DNA of 64,000 nucleotides, from contig JARVKI010000016.1 in the NCBI GenBank assembly GCA_036674765.1, forward strand, positions 186,001 through 250,000, in the 5' to 3' direction. This stretch comes from Seiridium cupressi. Lineage: Eukaryota; Ascomycota; Sordariomycetes; Amphisphaeriales; Sporocadaceae. Under the pieces are notes generated by a model. It had not been told where the DNA came from. It made no database searches and was given only the letters and a program-made list of their open reading frames with translations. This document shows positions 1 through 13,816 of this stretch, in pieces. Position 1 is the stretch's first letter, and the number at the start of each line of letters is the position of its first letter. The translations under genes and the position numbers were made by a program.

Positions 1-2480
1 CGCACGTGTTGGGCAGGTTGCATGAGCCCGCCTCGCAATCGGCTCAGGATTGACGGGGTCTGGACGTTTGCGGTGCGCGTCCAGATCCCAAACCGCACGC
101 CTGTAACTGGACACGGAGCAGGCATGTGCCCAGGTGGTCTGGGTCGAGATGGCCCCCAGGTCTTTTCTTACCACTGTTAGACGGGGTTTCTAGGCGCCTG
201 GGTCGTAACGGGCTCCCCAAAGTCGCTCACTTCCCACCTGGGCGTCGCCAGCTAAAGGTTCCAGCCAGTGCGGGGAAGACACAAGAAACCTGAACAGCGT
301 CACGCGGCCCTCCTCTGAGGCAACACTGGCCATCTCAGCGGAAACAGAGCCAACGAGCGTACGCTGTCGCGGAGTCATGTCATATCTAGAACCCTGTGTC
401 AGTCAGCACAGCGCTCACCATTGATGCATAACTGTCACCATTCGTCGTTGATCGGCGAATTGGGTATCGCGGACTCTGGGCTGGGGGAATTCCTGTAACT
501 GGCGCTCGTCGTCATCGCCCGTCGGTACCGTGCCTACATTGTAGCTAGCTATTCGTTGTTGATAGGAAGCAAGTCGTGATATGGCATCTGGCAAGACATG
601 AGCCGAAAGCAAATGGCAAACCGCTCCTGTGACCTGCTGTATTTTTTACAAATGCGTCGCTATGGAGCCTTGTGCCTCCGCTGTGCCGTTCTCAAGGAAT
701 ACATCGTGAGGGAACTTTTGTGTGTATGGGCGACGAAAACGGATCCAGCACGGCAACTTGCTTCCCTGCGATGCTTCCGGGGAAGTAGGAACGCTGATCC
801 TAGCGCACTACTACAAAACGATGCCGGGTCACAGAAAACACTCGGGCAAGCTCGCTCTCGGACTGATCAAGCAGACAGACTCAGGCTTTCCAGCTCGTTT
901 GCTCTGCTTATGGGAGAACCATAGATAGTGACGAGAGGAATTTCTTCTCCTATTCTAAATGTTTAGGCTGATTACCAGATCCGGCAATCACTGACGTTTA
1001 GCGAGAGGAATTGAAACTCTAGTTACCGAAATCTCATGTATATCGAGTCATGGAAAATGTTGAATGCTTTTAGGTGCCCTAGAATGGCACGGAATTATTC
1101 CCATGGACCAGTACGGTCTCTTGGTGGATTCGAGAATTTACTTTGCGCGGGACGACCGAATGGGTCGCATCAAGACATTTACTGCGGTTGACTGGAGGTC
1201 AAAGTGAATCCAAGCGTCTAATCTCAGTCGTGAAGCCTGGCCTCCATGAACTGGGGAGCACAACAACGAACGCTTCACGTCTGCTTGCGTCCAGCTAGTT
1301 TCCCTCATGTTTGATTGCATCGCACCTGCTCAAGGACCGACCTCTTCCCCCAAGGCTGAAGAACTGTCATCCTCATCGGTGCTGAAACGTCGACCAGAGG
1401 CGGGACTTTTACGACTGTGGACACAGCAGCCCACAACTGCTCACGAGCCCAGCAACGGGGTCACAGATTGAGCGTGAGAAGCTCTGCGCAGTGGAGTCAT
1501 ACGCGTTATCGCCGACAACTATAGTGGATGAAGACAAGACCGGATTGCAATTGACCGGCGCTGTCCCGGCGCTTTGTTCGAAGGGGGATTCTGCCAATGA
1601 TTGCCTGATCAGACGAATACTGCCCCAAACGCTGCTAGCAGACGCGCTAACGGGTTTGTCTAACCACGAGAAGACATGCGCTAAAGCGCCGGCAGAGGGT
1701 TCCTAGGGGCCTTGTCAGAAGAACCGCAGAAGAGGGCCGAGGGTACTTAGGCAATGTACCCTGGCCTCCCATTCCCCCCATTTCCCAAGAATCGGTTCTG
1801 CCCCTTGATCCCGGTTGTGCGCCACCCACCTTGACTGAATTGCAATACCCTGCCTGACTCGTCGGTACGTACCTGCAAGTATCTTCTCGTTGCGAGTTAC
1901 GACAGGGCCTGGGGAGGTACTTACACCGCAATTCAGGCCAGACCCATGTCCACGCCCACGCCCACACGCCCACACGCCTCTGCCTCCGCTCCCTCATATC
2001 AACCCATCTACGCACGCTCGTAGCGCACCTCCACCTACACATGCTCCTACTTACATATGTACACTCGGCAACCCACTCCAGTCGTCTGGTCTAATTCTAA
2101 TTCTCCTCAACTCCAGATTCGACTAACGAGCTGATCGACCCTTCACCACTCGGCCGCCTTTTGAAGACAAAGACGACGACTACCACCCTGGACTTTGCAG
2201 TACCGAGAACTTGCAACCGGCCCTTACATCACCGTCACCTCTGCCCCATTGGCGCACCGACGACTTCGCCCTCGACAACGACCACCTGCGGCGTATCTAG
2301 TCGTTAACGACACCACTGCTTGGTTCTTACTTGACAATCAAGCCCATGAGCACTTAGTAAACCTCTCACGGCTGCGCATTGGAAGACGCTCGCGATCTTG
2401 TTCGCGAAACCTTCACCACCATACCAGCCTACATTTGCCCCAGTCCTGCTTCAAGCAGTCGACCAGCACACATACACAAC
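1..2480. other. Gene-free leader of the window
   Basis: I see no reading frame here that looks coding: the open frames are short, overlap on both strands and show no domain motif. The last several hundred bases are C-rich and pyrimidine-rich with few G runs, which fits a promoter and long 5' leader for the gene starting at 2481. The frame of that gene stays open upstream to about 2379, but the ATG at 2481 is its first in-frame ATG. Confidence 0.5.
1951..1978. repeat. Short CCCACG / CCCACACG low-complexity run
   Basis: A C-rich run made of CCCACG and CCCACACG units lies about 500 bases before the start codon at 2481. It could be a promoter element or plain simple sequence; the sequence alone does not decide. 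Confidence 0.6.
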
Positions 2481-4339
2481 ATGCCTAGTAAAACGGAAGG
2501 CTTGGTCCTCACGGTGGATCCCCACGTTCTACACAAGGTTGACACCGAGAACCCCGAGAACTTCTTCAGCATTTGGGCCCGTAAGTCGCTGCTGCACTCC
2601 CTCCCCAGGGTGATCGGTGCACAATACTAACCACACTTCCAGTATTCTCGAGGTGCGCAGACTCAGTCGAGCAGGGTCGCCGGTTAGAGAACCTCAGCTG
2701 GAGGTTATGGAATCGTGAAATCCAGTGTTGCGAAGCTGGACAGACAAAGCAGTCGACCGACTTCCACGCCACATCATTTCCCAAGGCAATCCCCCACAAC
2801 GACAGCACACCTGAGATGCCCCAATTATCTGGCAGCGTCGACTCGGCGATGGAGGATGAGGAAGCTGTTGAATTCTCTTCCGATTTGGAGCCTGTAGACA
2901 TCCTGAGGCCCGCAATCATGCGACAGGACTCGTGTGCCAGCAGCCAGAGTCGTGGTAAAGAACGCCACATCACGTCCGACCATCTTGAGAGAATGGTCGT
3001 CAGCATCATCCAAGAAACCGAGCCCAACTTGAACCCCCTGCCCGAAATTAGTTCGCCCTCGATAGAGCCCGAGTCGGATACATCAGAGGGTGCCTTTTCA
3101 CCAGTAACACATGAAACGCTAGAGTCACCAACGACACCAGCAACTGAGCCACTGAACCGATCAATGGAACGACACGAAGTGGCAGACTCATCGGAGCTTT
3201 CGTCTTCCGCCAACACACACAACACTCAGGTCATCCGCGGGTTCTCGCCCTCACAGATCCCCATTCCATCCCTGCGGATCATGAGCCAAGAGTACTTGAA
3301 GGCTTCGGAGCCGGACATTCCCGACCCTCACTCCTCCCCTGCTCACAAGCCTGTACAGCTTAAGAAGCAACCTGCCAAGTTTGCGCTTGGAGGCTCTTCA
3401 GGCGATGAGTCCTCGCCCAGTCTTGAGGCACACCAGCCCATCCCTCAACCACCCAAGAAGAAGGGAATGTTCTCCATTGGGGAATCCTCTGGCTCCAATG
3501 ATGAGACCCCCTCCCTCAAGAGCGCTATGCACTCGGGCCGTCCCAACTCTCTTCTCAACGCACAGAAGAAGCAAACATCGTTTAGCAACCAGGTCACCAC
3601 ACGAACCATTCAGACTCCTAGCGATCAAAGTGATAGTTACATGGACGAGAGCGCCATCGACGACGATGAGGACGACTCGGAGTGGGAGGACTCGATTGAG
3701 GAGAGTGGCAAGTCGAGCATGGACGATCCCGTCACGTTCAAGCGGGTTCCCTCCAAGCCGAACCTGACCTCACAGCGCTCTCTCATCAGCTTGATGTTCG
3801 CTGGTCAAGATCAACGAAGCAAGGGTCTGGGCAATCATGCCTCGCAGTCTACCTCGGCCATTCCCCTTCAGCGGGCTCGAACACACCACAACGCGCCACA
3901 GAGGGCCCAGGTGGTCGCATCTCCAAACGACTCGGACGACAACGGTCTCGAAATGAAGCGAGGTCAGCGTCGCACTCCGCTCCGACCAATCAACGAGATA
4001 CCTCGGTCCATTGCGCAACCAATCATGGCTAGCGGCCACAGCGGCCATCAAGCCGCCCTTTCTCCTAGGACTACAAGGCGCAACATGCTGGCCACAGAGC
4101 TTACCGAGTCCCTCCGACGTCATCTGCTTTGGGAACGTCAACACAAGTCTTCGACGGCGAATGCTGTGCTTAAGAGGCGACACACCTCGCACGATGTCGC
4201 CAACCTCAAGCAGTATCCCGAGAAGTCCTACATGGGCAAGGAAGAAGGCCAGACCAGCACGGAGGAGCCCAACGCCAGCAGCTGGAACCAGTACCTGGAG
4301 AGAGACGCACTTGGAGGATACCACGCCCAAGGCTGGTAA
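2481..4339 (+). CDS. AreA GATA-like (PF08550) / DUF3295 regulator-like protein
   Basis: Two exons, 2481-2580 and 2643-4339, joined across a 62-nt intron (GTAAGT donor, ACTAACC branch site, CAG acceptor), give 598 residues. Residues 24-60 carry the hallmark of the fungal AreA GATA-like family (formerly DUF1752): FFSIWALFSRCADSVE followed by LSWRLWNRE. The acidic stretch DDDEDDSEWEDSIEESG, the nearby NLTSQRSLISLM, and the last ~90 residues (TELTESLRRHLLWERQ ... GGYHAQGW) match the DUF3295 pattern. Between them the chain is Ser/Pro/Glu-rich and probably disordered. S. cerevisiae Mks1, a nitrogen/retrograde regulator, carries a related N-terminal motif; a role in nitrogen signalling here is inference. 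There is no zinc finger, so it is not AreA itself. Family call firm, function open. Confidence 0.88.
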
Positions 4340-7300
4340 TCCCACCCCCTTTATCCCTGTCGACCTCGACGTCGACGCACTTGAGCAGCTTCAGGCGCTC
4401 AACGGCAGAACACCCACTGCCTTGTACATTTGATTCTATTTGATCACAGCATTGCGAAGTGCTTGGTTTCTCACGATACCTTTTGCATGCATCGGAGGCG
4501 TTCAAAGCATATGGCATCCTTATGACCATAATCATGATCGGCATAACGACAAAAAGGTCTAGGCATCACTGCCTGAGCATTACCGTCAAGGACAGTGGCG
4601 GTTTTTGCACATTACTTGACACATTACTAGGCGTTGTCACATGATACCACGTTTGTTTTTTTGTTTTGGTTCCGCCCAGCTGATACCCAACCGGGCGGAA
4701 GTCTGTTTTACTGTTACTGCTTCAAAGCAGCGTGCTAGTTTTGAGGAATGGTGGTGTGTATTAGACGCAACAGGCCGGGGCGACCCATAGTGGCTACTAG
4801 TGCTCGTCAATCACACCAGGGAGCCAAGATGGAGGAATAAAACGAAACAGGCAAGGGCAATCAAAAGGTCACCGGAAATTGGGGAAGTTGGTTGTGCACC
4901 ACAAGATGCGGAATAGGGCTGAAAAGAGAAGCATTCATGACCTCTGAAAAAACATAGCAAAACATGAAAAGCCCTACAAAACATGAATAAAAGCCTGTGC
5001 ACCATTCAATACCTCGTTTTTTCAGCTGGTTCCTCGTGAAGTGATCCAATCCATTGGATCCTCCAGTGTTCGAATTGCGCATGACAGCCGAATATTAGGG
5101 CGAGGCCTCATCAGAAACTCACGTGCTGAAGACTGACGCCTTCGTACTATGAACTAATTCCCCGAAACATGTGAAGAGGGAGCATATTACCATGCTAAGG
5201 TTTTCTGTGTGACCGTCACGGGGGCTGTTCACTAATGTGCGACCAAAGGGTTCCTCTTACAGACCAGGTTTACCGAATCTCCAACTACCCGAGACGATAC
5301 TGCTGGCAGGGATGAGAATAAACTTTGAACTCGTTCCTCTTTTGAAAGACAAGGTTTTGAGGTGGCACCGGTGGGCGCATAGACAGGTCTTTGTCGTAGC
5401 AGATGCCGTATGCCTGGAAGAACTTCTGCCTTGCGCTTTTCCCAGCTCACGATGTTTACAATGTACATGCATGTATGTACTCCGCATCTAGCTAGGGGAG
5501 GAAACCGGGAGCGGCAGGGAGCTGGAGCTGGGCATGCACGCTGCTTGCTTACTTACATCTTACGAGGTGTCTAATAATACCATTCCGATGGCCACCACTC
5601 TAGAACGAGGGACTTGTCGTGATCAACACTACACATAGTGGTCAAGCGCTTTCTTTGCATTTGCTTTTTGCACCGCATTATCGGGATTGAGGGCAGTTGC
5701 ACGGGCTATTTGCAGGTAGCCCTCCCGCCACAGGGATCCTGGCGCTGTCCACGTGCTGGAAATATAGCAGGGCTAGAAGCTGGGGTAACGGCCAAAGAAG
5801 CAATCCTCAGGATTTCAGCAGCATCAGCTGCATCCCTTCCGGTACCGAGGGTTCTTGAACCTGGGCCAACAACGTCGTTATACTATTCCGTCGTGGGGGT
5901 GCCTCAGTAATTCCCGCTGGTCCATCTAGGTTATCTGGCGATGATTAGAGTATCGACATGGGGAGGTTTCTGATCATTATCCGCTGCCATGGTTGCCAAA
6001 ACAAGATCCGATCACCCCCCCAGGCGCGGTGGGAATCCTTTCGTCACAGCGGTTCCCGGGCGCTGCACGTAGGGCCCTTTGATCGACCAGCCCGTCTTAC
6101 ATGGCCATGGCAATTCTGACCCGATACGGAGAAATCCAACGTTACAAGGCATTATCGCCGACGATGATGTGCCACAGCTTCTCTACCTTCTCCAGACCTG
6201 TCCACAGCCGATCATCATCATCCCGCAGCACTCGGTGGAGAGGGCAGCGGAACCTCACGACAACAACCCTCACCTGAAGGAAAAAGCGGCATGATTGAGC
6301 TCCCCACATATGATGCCAGCATTGCGCGGGGAAATAAGAAGATCTTTCAGGGTCTGGCTGGCCGCTGGAAAGAATACAGCACGGAAGAGTGTATTTCCAC
6401 ATTTTTGCTGATCAGCATTTCGAAGCGCGCAGAGCCGGTATACTACTCGCGCAAATGTACCATGTATACATCCAAGTACCCTCTGCGCAATCTCTCGTCC
6501 ATGGCCAACAGTCCAACCGCGGCAATCCCGTTCTAGACCGCCGCTTTGGGTCACAGGTGTCTTCCCCATAGCGGTGTTGCCGTCACACTCCATCCGCAGC
6601 CTTTTCTGGGTGAGGCTGCAGATTTCCCAGGTCACCAGGACCCGGTCCGTATGCCGTTGTCGATCAACAGCCCGGCATGGCCAAGATCCGTGGGACGGTT
6701 GACTGCTTGTTCAGCTATAGTAGGCTGCGCTGGACCAATGCTTTAGTGGCGTTCCCGTTTGTCGCGGTTCATGGCAATACCAGTCAGTGCTTTGGCGGTA
6801 TACTCACTATTATCATTTCAGCTGCCATAGCCCATAGGCCGTAGGACATAGTGCGCTCGGCGTATACGAGTTTGTTCACCGCCCCTGGTTGTTCTATCAC
6901 TTCTAGCATGGCATCCGCGCCATTGGGAATGTTTTGGTGACGGCGCAAGTATTCTGACAACTCACCTACACACGCGACCTTTGGTGTCAGTCTGCAAACA
7001 TCCATACCCCTTCCAAACCCCATATCTCGCCGGATCTGTCAAATCTCTGATGCACGCTTGGGTACTCTTGGCGATATCGCTCTAGGCTATAGGCCAAGCC
7101 CGGACGCATCAAGGCGTCATCGTAAACGGCGGCCACGCTTTGCGACACTTGTTTACAATGGTATGCATCAACCTGCAGTAACCCAAGTACTTTTGCGCGT
7201 GGGATATCGCTATGCAGTCAAGCCCCGCCCTTATAGGGAAGAGTGGGATGTCCTAGCTGCAGAGCCATGACAAACGGGTTTCATGCGTTACACCTTCTTT

Positions 7301-10300
7301 GAGCCTTTTCCCTCTCCCCATCCCGATTTGACGACAGTCAATGGTTCACCTGAGAAGCAAATTTGTATTGGATTTGTACGAATTTCCCAGTCTTTCTCCC
7401 CAACCATTTCAGCCATCCCGCATGCAATTCGGGTGGTGATTTCCTCCCATTGGCGAACAAACGGAGGAGGATATGACACCTCACCTGTCCAGTGTCCGGC
7501 CCGTAGCGCCTTCATGTACGATGATAGGCCCGGGAGTCATCGCTCAGCATGCCCCGGCAGCGAGAGAGCTCCCAAAGTTACCCACACGTCCCAATCCATG
7601 CATACATCACAGACAGACGACAAGCCACCCCGCGCGCATAGGGTGACAGTGACAGATCAGGTATGCAAGTGATAAGGCTTATTGATGGCGCGCCGCCGCC
7701 GGGCTTTAGGCTTGCGCACCTCTGATTCTCGACTCTCCCTCTCCCTTGCAGCTTTTGCATAGATACGCTGGCCGAATCAGAGTTCGGAACAGACCGCTCA
7801 CCGACTTTTTGGGAGCTCTGGAGTGTTCCCGGAACTCTCTATGTGTGTCTGCAAACCCCACCTCGGGTGGTGTATACAACCTTGGCCGTTGGTTAGGTAT
7901 TAGCAGCCGGCCTCGCTGGGACAAATCTATGTATGTACATGGTGGCTCTCGTGTTGGGAAAAAGAGGGTTGCTGCAAGCCATTTGGCGACAAGGTTTCTT
8001 GATTGGGGCACAACAAGACTCGTTGAGTCAGGATGATGCCTGAAACTTGAGTCCTGTTTTCCCGTTTGGGATTCTTGTTGTTGTTTTTGTGTCATCGTGT
8101 TCTCACTATGCTGCTCTTTCGCGGGCCTAGATTTGAGTCAATTCTGTGCATTGAGTTCGCAGGGTCCGGCAGCTGCATATTTCATCGTACTTGCAGGTCA
8201 TACAAGGAAGAACCTTAAGCGTAGGATCGTACGAGTATACAAAAGACTCAAGTGGTTCTGCTTGCAATCTATGGAGATCATGGGTATAGGTAGTGCTGGG
8301 TTGGCTTCAGTTGACCACTCCAGGGCTTAGGCATCGTGGAGATTGTTGGGTTCACTACGCGCCGTTCAGCTATAACCAGTTCATTTTGTTGATGGGAGGT
8401 TTGCTGCGTGACTATTGGGTGGTAACAACCCTAGTGCCCTCTGACGTCGTTACGCAGCAATTGTATGCCGTGCAGAATCTGATTGCAGCCGAGCCAATGG
8501 GGAGACGGCGATATCGCTTTGCGGCTCTTCGTCCTTGTCAGCCCCTGCGGGACAAGGTTGTCCTGTGATGGCATACTCAAGTATACAGAGGCAATCCACC
8601 GCATTCGAGCCGATAAATTCAATGAATTAATTGAATGCATTTTATCTCTTCTAGTCTATGGGCTACGAGAAGTACGACAGCCAATCCAGGCCCTTAGTTT
8701 TGGGGCAGTCAGCCGTGATATTACCCACCGCTGATCGGTCCTTTATTGGCACAATGTCGGCTGCGACTCGGTGGACGGCTCTGGACACCAAGATAACCGG
8801 GTCCTTCAAGCCGAGACAGCTGTCAGGGCGACGGTCTATATTGACTGTGGCCCGTAGTCTGACATCCTGACACTCACCCAGCCCAGGCTTGACTAATAAG
8901 TAGTGTCGGATCCCCACCTGTCTTCCAGAAGACTTCTGGTGCGGCGCCGCACACCCTCACGCGCGAGCTAGAGCCATGCTACATGACCAGATACGGAAGT
9001 CCCAGCCTCGAGAAGGAGGCCCGAGAAGAGCCGCAGCCACTCGCCGAACACAGACAGCCCTAGAAAGAAAAGAGGTCGTCGTCAGTCTCCGCGTCGTGGC
9101 TGGTGCAAGACCCTCTCTCTCTACCATGTCAATTCCGCACTGACACCACGAAATACCCACATGACCTGCGCACCGAGTAGACGGAGGACTCCGGGTATCC
9201 AGAAAGCCGCCGAGATGGACACATAACCGACGGCCGTACAATATAGGAGGCACCGAGGATAATTCCCCAGTCCCCTCCCTTGGGCCGCAGTGCTTGAGAA
9301 TGAAGGGTAATGGAGCTCCTCCCGAAACGTTTCACTTCGAACCAAGGAGGAGTTCTAACGAGCGGTTTTCCCTTGTGGGTTTGGATGACGTGACCAATGT
9401 TTACCGGGTAAAAACTGTACAGTACACACCCTCCCCCAGTCGTTACGGCGAACTCTAATTCCTGCGACCGCGAACGACAGCCGGAAGACATGTAACGGCC
9501 ACAGGCCTGAACCCTGCAGATGGCTAGCCCATATACCTGGTCTTCGGTGAGTGCGCTGAGCTTGGATTACCATCCACGGTCATGGGGGAAATTCCCGAAT
9601 GAAAGGCCGGGAACAATGTCATCTCCAGTCAGAGCATGGAGGTCATCCCATCTCCAGACAGACACATGGTGGAAGATGGCATGTTGTGGGGAGACACGTC
9701 GGGAGACGCGAATACCACACGAGTGGTGGAACCCTATTGGAGACGCGTGAGAAAATCAGCAGTCCGCTGAATGGGGCATTTTCACGAATTCCCATTCTAC
9801 ATTTCGCGGCTTTTGCTAGGCCATTGCCTGGGGGCTTGCTGGGGCTCCCCTTTCAGCGGCGCGGTTTGGAGGTGGGGAAATGAGATGGAGGGCAAACTAA
9901 GATCTTATTTTCCCGAGCCAGCACGTGGAAGCTGGTGGCTTTTGCCTCCATACCAGAGAATTGCACGGGTCGGCCGCGAGGAGAGAGATTGTGTATGCGA
10001 CTAGACTGCACTGGCCGCTTCCTGGTGTCCGTGCCGGGAGCGCACATTCGTGTCTTTCAGTCCAAGCCCGCCAATCAGTGCAGATGTTTTCTCGTGTATG
10101 TCCTGTAGGGCAAGATCAACATATATCTTGCTTTCATCATTACACGTGTTGTTGGGTAGGTCGGCTGAGGGTTGAGCTTAGTGTATCATGAGCGGAACTA
10201 AGATGACCTGTCGAAGATAAATTGAGATAAAATGAACGGCCCGTGTCAATCCCAATATCTCTCTGGAACATCCGAACAATACGGAGGCGTCTCGAGGTGT

Positions 10301-12047
10301 TCGCACCGACAAACGTCCAGGGAAGCCGACGATCAGCAGTCCAATGGCTGGCTCGTGGTGCATCGCTGGAATTTCCCTATTTCAGCCTCATCTCGCGAAG
10401 GTTTCAATGCTCATAGGACAGGCTGGGAGAACGGAGGTTGGTCCGTCCACCCAAGACATGGAAATATCGTGACGCGGCTGTCAACGGGCACGACCATGAG
10501 ACATTGTAAAATTCTAAATTCTACTGGCCAGGAATGAATAATAACCAACAAATCGACACAACTCAAAAAAAATACGACGGTCACCCTCACCAACAGACTT
10601 TGCGTAGTTGGGTCTTAGTCTCAACCAAGGCTCTGTACCCAGCTTCCCCGGATCTCTTAGCGGCGCCTTGCCCTCACCATGGTGGTGTGCGCCCAAGTTT
10701 AATCCTCAGGTGACTGCCGTTGCTGCATTACTGATGTGCGCAAAGCCTGGATCGCTGATGGCGCAGCCCCAATGCCGTCGGATATGCAATCGTGGTTCTC
10801 GAGTCGTAATGCAGCACCTTCTTTTGAAGTCAGATGGGGCCGGGGTTGGTGGGTGTAAGATTCCACGAGAATCTTTCAGACCTGTGACTTGACTTGTACC
10901 CGCCCGCATCTAGCCGCCTTTCACCACAGACGAAAGATCACGCCAACTCGAGACGGCAGTCCGCTGGCTATCAGTCATATGAAAAGTCGCTTTCACGATC
11001 GCAGGTCGGATGCGGCCCCCATGACGCCTCGTTTTTGTCCGATTACGGCATTTCCGCCCGGCGCTTTGCGCTCTTTGAATCCCTCGCCAAGTACCACCAA
11101 GAACAAATCATTTGTTCAACTTTATTTCCAAGTTTCTCCCCTAGCGGCGCCCTAGAACAGCAGGGAGACTTTGATGTACCCCGGATTGTGCTTCCCTGTT
11201 TCTTGCCTTGCCTCTCATTCAAAACGCCCCAAAATGATGCACCCCGGTTCTTGCCCAGACATCGCGCACAAGGTCGACTAGAGAGTTCTGCATGGGGAGA
11301 ATCTGGGGAGGTTGGTTGGCCCAAAAGGTTTACACCAGGGTCCCCTTGAACGTTTCACGCATGACTCGTCGAGCGCTCAAGAGAAGGACATTGGCGGCCC
11401 GATAAGCTAGCTCAGGGCTCTGTAGAAGGTTTGAAACCGCCTCGACCAAAGAAAGGCGTGAGCGTAAATAAGACATCTCGGATAACCTACAATGGGTTCT
11501 CGAGCGTGAAGAAAGCGGCAGCGTAGTGTGTTCCCTCACAAGGTTGGATCTCCCCACTTACCGAAACCTACCGCTTAAGTGTTTGTCCGGAAGTGATGTC
11601 GATGTCTCAGTGCATAGAGTTGAAGGTTGGTGTCATCTGATTGTCCACCAGTGTGTAAGGCGAATCGGTACCCTCGACAATTGAGTGGACATGGAAGTAC
11701 GATACCCGTGTACAGTGAAGTCAAGGAGTCACTTGCATGACGGAGGGGCAATCTGTACACTTTTGTATGTACAACTGCGGCTCATTCTATCGGCAGTTGT
11801 ATCATTTTATCATTACCTGCCTAGGAATCGAAATAGCCTCATCTGAGATTCACATTCTTCAAGGGGGAAAGGGCCCATGTCGAGTGGCCTGTAGTCAGAC
11901 TTGCATATAGCAGTAACCGCATGCTTCGTGCTTGAGGCGGGATGGATTAGATAGATTATACAAAGACAAGCTCTTCCCTGAAATACCACAGATCATCACC
12001 ATAGCGTCTTGTTACCATCGCATCCAAAACGACATCCTAACCTGACC
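4340..12047. other. 7.7-kb interval without a supportable gene
   Basis: Only short unrelated open frames occur on both strands, the longest being 151 codons at 10894-11349. None shows a domain motif, and no splice-joined frame I tried extended into a recognisable protein. I see no transposase, reverse transcriptase, terminal repeats or tRNA. Base composition is not visibly AT-rich, so this does not look like heavy repeat-induced point mutation. It may hold 3' and 5' flanks, non-coding transcripts or very old relics. Confidence 0.5.
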
Positions 12048-13380
12048 TCATCTGCAACTATTGGTGAACGGATCCTGCCTATTATAGAGCGTCCGTCGCC
12101 AGCCCTCCAGGTTGAAAGCATCCATGCTGTATGCATAAGCTGTGCGCGTGCATGCATCATCTGTCCCGGTAAGCTGGAAGACATAGGTGCTCTTCGTAGT
12201 GCCCTTGAATGCCTGCACAAACGAGGTCTCAATCCCAGTGACGTTCGCGACAAACATGGCCCCCAGCTCCAGAAAGGGGGTGATGCGGATGCCGGCGACG
12301 GGCTCGAGAACAACGTCGGAGTTGTAGTTGCCGTCCCACAAACCGCTGATATACGTGTTGTCTGGATTGACCAGGTCGAGGTGGATGTGGCCGTCGACCA
12401 GTCCGTTGGTCAGATTCGTCCGCGCCACAGTCGGTGAAGCCGCTGTAATATCGGCGCCCCCAGCATATTGTAGAGTGGGCTGGATATCAAGAATACCAGG
12501 GATACCGTAGATGTAGCTACTCAAGGGGTTCTCTAAGAATGAGACTGTGTCGTTGTATGGTGCTGTAATGTTCAGTATGAGCGGCAAGACGTCCGCAGAT
12601 GTGAGATTTGCGTCGATGTAGAGCTCGTTTGGACGTTTGTTGCCAATATCGTAATCTAGGTAGCCTGTATAAAAGAAGTTGGTATCGAAATATCCTTGTT
12701 CTGTCCGGCCGTCGACGAAAGGCGGATCTGATACATCCTGCCCGGCCGGGCTTAGGGAAGCGGTCTCCCACTCCACTGGGTTTGTGAAGGAAGTGTTTGA
12801 TTGCTGCTTAAACGGCCGACTGGAGAACGATGCCCGAACCGAAGCTGTCATTATGTGTTAGCTATTGGAGACAGCCCAGGAACGTGATAGACTTACAGGC
12901 GATGTCTAGTAGGTCCGTCTTCTGAGCGTCGACCGTCAGCATCCGTGTTGTTCGATTCCAATGCAAATTGCTCGCAACGTGGAATACCCGCTCTTCATCG
13001 GCACGACGACCAGCCACATGTTTAGCCACGAACACCAAGGACGAGCGCTGAGCCCAGGATCTGATACCTGTTTCGAATGCAGCCGGTGTACTGAAGGTTA
13101 TGTTGAGAGAGGACTTGCTACGACCAACGCTGGCAACATCTTCGATGTGTTCGATAACTATGGTTGGATGCTTCATAGTTAGATCGACACTAGCATATGA
13201 GTTGCCATCATGTTCATACGTAAGGGTGATGCCAGAAGTCGGGGTAAAGCCCACTTGTTGCTGGCTTCTCTTCGCATGGACCCCTTTCAAAGTTGTTGAC
13301 AAGCCCTCGTAACATTGGTGAAAGCGCTTGCCAGAGGCCAAAAATAGTAAGAAGATGGAGAATAAGAGACGAAATGACAT
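12048..13380 (-). CDS. Secreted DUF7029 / DUF7223-type protein
   Basis: On the minus strand, exon 1 (13380-12897) and exon 2 (12844-12048) flank a 52-nt intron (GTAAGT donor, GCTAACA branch, ACAG acceptor) and give 426 residues. The N-terminus, MSFRLLFSIFLLFLASG, is a signal peptide; I chose this ATG rather than one 20 codons upstream because it puts the hydrophobic core at the very start. Residues ~45-160 follow the fungal DUF7029 pattern: TPTSGITLTYEHDG, HPTIVIEHIEDV, SLVFVAKHV, LTVDAQKTD. The rest is beta-rich with several NxS/T sites and fits the DUF7223 partner domain. No catalytic motif is visible. It is probably a cell-wall or extracellular glycoprotein. It lies head-to-tail downstream of LSB5. 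Confidence 0.8.
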
Positions 13381-13816
13381 GTTGACGGAAGATTGACCAG
13401 TCTGGTTGATCTGTATGGAAGAAACACATTCGAGGGGCAAAGTAGAGATGATATGTACAAGTCTTTTGTAGTAGTACAGCTAAGAAAAATTCTCGTGACC
13501 TTGTTTTGCCGTGTTACAATATGCGGTAGCGGATGATCTGGCCGTTGATCTTCTGACTGGATAGCAAACAATTGCCGGTGGCATCATTCACTTAATTGAA
13601 CTTTCTACCGGACATCTGGTTGGAATGCTGCAAAATCGCGAGGCCACGGCAAATGCACCAGAGATGGAGTTGTGCTACTCCCCGCTTCCTCTATGACGGG
13701 AAGAACATTTGAAATTGGTAGACATCACTATAATATGAAATACCATCGAGGCATCCGACGATGAGCTCGTGTAATGCAACTAAGCTAAAGACTGGAACCA
13801 CGGAACAATACACCAA

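Noticed and set aside
1647..2042. 131-codon minus-strand frame opposite the CCCACG run
   Set aside because: Its Trp/Val/Arg repeats come directly from the CCCACG low-complexity DNA.
10894..11349. 151-codon plus-strand open frame
   Set aside because: No recognisable motif and an equally open antisense frame (11324-11043); no spliced extension found.
12009..12437. 142-codon plus-strand frame inside the DUF7029 gene
   Set aside because: Antisense shadow of the minus-strand exon.
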